From: Pseudomonas sivasensis
GTDB taxonomy: Bacteria > Pseudomonadota > Gammaproteobacteria > Pseudomonadales > Pseudomonadaceae
DNA length: 34,614 nucleotides
Assembly: GCF_013778505.1 (NCBI RefSeq)
Contig: NZ_JAAOWU010000031.1
Coordinates: 1 to 34,614 of the forward strand
Direction: 5' to 3'
Shown in pieces: positions 32,809 through 34,614 of the stretch (positions within the stretch are counted from its first letter, which is position 1; every line of letters begins with the position of its first letter). A program made the position numbers and the translations under genes. A model generated the notes under the pieces. That model was not told the DNA's origin and made no database searches. It saw only the letters and a list, made by a program, of their open reading frames with translations.

Positions 32809-33601
32809 TGTCACGAAACTCCGGATATAGGCTCATGCCGCCGTCAATGAACAAGGTACTGCCGACCACATAGTCGGAGGCATCGCTGGCCAGCCAGACC
32901 ACGGCGTTGGCGACGTCTTCCACATCGCCGACCCGGCCATACGGGATCAACTTGAGCAGTTCTTTTTCCGCCGCGCCTTCGGTGGCTGCGCGGTTGATCG
33001 CCGTCCGAATCGCCCCTGGCGCAATCCCATTGATGCGGATGCGCTGCTCGCTGACCTCTTGGGCAAGGCTGCGCATCAGCATTTCCACGCCGCCTTTGGA
33101 CGCGGCGTAATTCACATGCCCGGCCCAAGGGATCAGTTGGTGCACCGAGCTCATATGGATGATTTTGCCCGCCGCCCGGGACACGCCTTCACGGATGCCC
33201 TGGCGGTTGAAGATACGCAGGGCAGCGCGGGCACAGAGGAACTGGCCGGTGAGGTTGACGCCGATCACGCTGTTCCAATCGTCGAGGGTCATGTCGACCA
33301 CGGCAGCGTCCTTCTGCATGCCGGAGTTGGCCACCAGGATATCCAGGTGGCCAAACGCATCGAGGGTCTGGGCAAACAGCCGTTCTACATCGGCCTCTTT
33401 GGACACGTCGGCGCCAATGGCAATCGCCCGCCCGCCGTCGGCGTTGATCTGCGCCGCCAGCGCTTCGGCGGGGGCGGCTTGGCGGTTGTAGTTCAGCACC
33501 ACGGCAGCCCCGGCCTGAGCCAGGGCCTTGGCCGCACCAGCACCGATTCCGGAACTGGCGCCCGTCACCAGTGCTACTTGTTGCTCTAACGAGATGTGCA
33601 T
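32801..33601 (-). CDS. Short-chain dehydrogenase/reductase, glucose 1-dehydrogenase-like
   Basis: A 266-residue classical SDR. The cofactor motif TGASSGIG is at 13-20, then NSG at about 92-94, N116, the catalytic Ser151/Ser152, Tyr165 and Lys169 (YAASK), and the GAIRTAINR loop. The overall pattern (ALVTGASSGIG...GRVGDVEDVANAVVWLASDASDYVVGSTLFIDGGMSLYP) resembles bacterial glucose 1-dehydrogenases that oxidise glucose to gluconolactone with NAD(P). Pairing with a GH15 enzyme, which would release glucose, is consistent with that, but the substrate is inferred. The ribosome-binding site is weak (GGTGGG). Confidence 0.9.
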   Translation of the reverse strand: MHISLEQQVALVTGASSGIGAGAAKALAQAGAAVVLNYNRQAAPAEALAAQINADGGRAIAIGADVSKEADVERLFAQTLDAFGHLDILVANSGMQKDAAVVDMTLDDWNSVIGVNLTGQFLCARAALRIFNRQGIREGVSRAAGKIIHMSSVHQLIPWAGHVNYAASKGGVEMLMRSLAQEVSEQRIRINGIAPGAIRTAINRAATEGAAEKELLKLIPYGRVGDVEDVANAVVWLASDASDYVVGSTLFIDGGMSLYPEFRDNG

Positions 33602-33687
33602 TGCCCACCCAGCCTATTAATTCATGAGTTCAATTAGCTGACTGATGGCGCGCAACGGAAGTTCATCCGTGTGGTAGCTGGGAGAAA

Positions 33688-33882
33688 TTGAGCCGACTCA
33701 CACTGGTTGTTGTGCGGGTGCTTATATCGACGTATCCGTATCAAACCGCGCGCAATGTGGACGCCATCGAGCGTCAGCGTTTCGACGCGTGGCGCACTGA
33801 GAACTCAGAACACCACTATGAGTTCGACAAGCAGCACTACACCCGCTCCAGCGACAACATTGCGGGGTTGTACCTAGGCTAG
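33688..33882 (+). CDS. Small ORF, possible remnant of a FecR N-terminus
   Basis: A 64-codon frame beginning at a TTG with GGGAG ~4 nt upstream. The middle, RQRFDAWRTENSEHHYEFDK, looks like the cytosolic domain of FecR proteins; compare AFDRWLQTSAEHQQVWQR in the FecR gene of this window. The rest (HYTRSSDNIAGLYLG) matches nothing I know, and no membrane or periplasmic part follows. It is either a decayed anti-sigma gene or chance. Codon use is less GC-biased than its neighbours, as for the whole end of the window. Confidence 0.25.
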   Translation: MSRLTLVVVRVLISTYPYQTARNVDAIERQRFDAWRTENSEHHYEFDKQHYTRSSDNIAGLYLG

Positions 33883-34015
33883 CCGTGTACGTTCTTTTTA
33901 CAGGCCAGCGTCGGGTTCTAACCCGTATCGTTTGGGAAAAGTCGCAGCTCAGCGAGGGGCTTTGATTTTTTTGGCTATTTCTTACATCCATGCAGCGCAT
34001 ATTGCGGCTGACACA
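33883..34015. other. Intergenic region before the Hrp box
   Basis: About 130 bp of lower-GC sequence with no credible gene. It contains a short palindrome (CGGGTT-CT-AACCCG at 33912-33925) and a T7 run at 33965-33971 preceded by an imperfect hairpin, which may be a weak terminator for anything upstream. Confidence 0.4.
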
Positions 34016-34044
34016 GGAACCGGTACCGACGAAAGCACCACGCA
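34016..34044 (+). promoter_or_regulatory. Hrp box (HrpL-dependent promoter)
   Basis: GGAACC (34016-34021), 16 nt, then CCACGCA (34038-34044). This is an exact match to the hrp-box consensus GGAACC-N15/16-CCACNNA that ECF sigma HrpL recognises before type III secretion genes and effectors in Pseudomonas. It points toward the ORF starting at 34121, 76 nt downstream, a normal distance. HrpL or its fluorescent-group homologue (RspL) is not in this window. Confidence 0.85.
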
Positions 34045-34120
34045 TGGGAAAGCTGATGGGCTTCGACGTTACGTTGGAGCGACAAGCTGAAGATCGCGCC
34101 CACCGCAATGGAGAAAACTT

Positions 34121-34614
34121 ATGTCGGTATCGATGTCCGATACACACGCTGCTGCTTCATCAACCTCTGCTCGTTCGCAGGACAATGTTGCGCCTCAAGG
34201 CAACGCCGAACGGCAGGTGCCCGCCCCGAACGGCAACGCGGCTGCGAACGTCAGGTTCCTGTCGCCGGAGAGCCAGGGCGGGCCGGTATTCGGCGATCGC
34301 CAGTCGTTGCCGGCCCGTCAGAACCCTTTTGAACGTATGGAGCCTTCTTACAGGGCACCGGCCACGTCGAATTTCGTGACCTCTTTCAAACACTGGGTAG
34401 GCCATTGTTTTTCCGGCTATCGACCACCCTTTCCCGGTTGCAGCAATCCACCACCGAGGCCAAACCCAGGCTGCAGCAATCCGCCACCAAGGCCAAACCC
34501 TGGTTGCAGTAATCCGCCACCGAGGCCAAATCCTGGCTGTAGTAATCCGCCGCCGAGGCCAAATCCAGGCTGTAGTAACCCGCCGCCGAGGCCAAATCCT
34601 GGCTGTAGCAATCC
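34121..34614 (+). CDS. Candidate HrpL-regulated type III effector with GCSNPPPRPNP repeats (3' end outside window)
   Basis: An open frame of at least 164 codons that runs off the window. GGAG lies ~8 nt before the ATG, and a perfect hrp box lies upstream. The first 50 residues (MSVSMSDTHAAASSTSARSQ onward) are rich in Ser, Ala, Gln and Asn and lack a Sec signal or membrane segment. This is the usual look of Pseudomonas type III export signals, although Asp7 breaks the rule of no acid in the first dozen. Residues ~51-105 are a unique region (with SFKHWVGHCFSGYRPPFP). From residue 106 an 11-residue unit, GCSNPPPRPNP, repeats exactly five times and begins a sixth. I do not recognise the protein. 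Effector status is inference from promoter and N-terminus. Confidence 0.75.
   Translation, partial: MSVSMSDTHAAASSTSARSQDNVAPQGNAERQVPAPNGNAAANVRFLSPESQGGPVFGDRQSLPARQNPFERMEPSYRAPATSNFVTSFKHWVGHCFSGYRPPFPGCSNPPPRPNPGCSNPPPRPNPGCSNPPPRPNPGCSNPPPRPNPGCSNPPPRPNPGCSN
34436..34614 (+). repeat. 33-bp tandem repeat array coding for GCSNPPPRPNP
   Basis: Units start at 34436, 34469, 34502, 34535, 34568 and 34601, the last cut by the window. The DNA units differ at several bases, but every difference is synonymous in the chosen frame, so the peptide is invariant. Each unit carries one Cys and a PPPRPNP proline-rich segment. The array continues beyond the window. Confidence 0.93.

Noticed and set aside
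30838..32850. 670-codon + strand ORF opposite the GH15 gene
   Set aside because: The minus frame carries GH15 motifs throughout; the + frame crosses the REPIN and shows no domain.
33928..33971. Possible intrinsic terminator (AAGTCGC...GGGGCTTTGATTTTTTT)
   Set aside because: The stem needs a bulge or mismatches and the T-run starts two bases late; too weak for a separate feature.
34108..34332. Plus-strand ORF starting MEKTYVGIDV, which recalls the N-terminus of IS110-type transposases
   Set aside because: Only the first ten residues look alike; the rest (Cys/Arg-rich) does not resemble a transposase and it stops after 74 codons. It is an out-of-frame shadow of the effector candidate.
34417..34611. 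Open minus-strand frame through the 33-bp repeats reading LLQPGFGLGGG
   Set aside because: Its repeats are also constant because third positions coincide with those of the + frame, so synonymous drift does not decide between strands. The + frame has an hrp box, a ribosome-binding site and a proper start; the minus frame has none visible and would have to enter from outside the window.
1..34614. CRISPR array, tRNA genes, prophage or complete insertion sequence
   Set aside because: No spaced direct repeats of CRISPR type, no tRNA-like cloverleaf, and no transposase, integrase or phage structural gene were seen. The only tandem array is coding (34436-34614).

Overview
The window looks like chromosomal DNA of a fluorescent Pseudomonas (P. 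fluorescens group). The 5S rRNA tail is typical of Pseudomonas. Most genes are GC-rich with GC-ending codons. A psl exopolysaccharide operon, a FecI/FecR/TonB-receptor iron module, a REPIN-like repeat and a perfect Hrp-box promoter all fit a plant- or soil-associated member of this group. The species assignment is inference.

Layout. 1-125: 3' part of a 5S rRNA gene and its terminator, closing an rRNA operon. 353-7206: single genes, mostly on the + strand: a stand-alone PBP2 paralogue, a GFA-family zinc protein (- strand), an SRPBCC/AHSA1 protein, DNA polymerase II, a GST-like protein and a secreted DUF4174 protein. 7213-7245: a terminator shared by the convergent genes on either side. 7232-22586 (- strand): one tightly packed twelve-gene operon, pslA to pslL, in the P. 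aeruginosa order. It encodes sugar-nucleotide supply (PslB), priming (PslA), glycosyl transfer (PslC, F, H, I), polymerisation and flipping (PslJ, K), export (PslD, E), a periplasmic glycosidase (PslG) and an acyltransferase (PslL). pslM-O are not present. 22587-23017: the psl control region, with two FleQ-like boxes, two leader hairpins and several ANGGA motifs.

23018-27108 (- strand): a Fur-box-controlled sigma factor / anti-sigma / TonB-dependent receptor set for ferric-siderophore uptake. 27221-29640: a LysE-type exporter, then a divergent pair made of an isonitrile hydratase-like enzyme (InhA) and a GlxA-type AraC regulator. 29704-29793: a remnant of a histidine kinase. 29790-33601 (- strand): an alpha/beta hydrolase, a REPIN-like element, and an SDR/GH15 gene pair.

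33602-34614: a sparse, accessory-looking end. It carries a perfect hrp box (GGAACC-N16-CCACGCA) 76 nt before a well-placed ATG. The ORF that follows runs off the window. It has a Ser/Ala/Gln/Asn-rich N-terminus and then exact repeats of GCSNPPPRPNP. This is the most novel item in the window: a candidate HrpL-regulated, type III-secreted repeat protein that I do not recognise.
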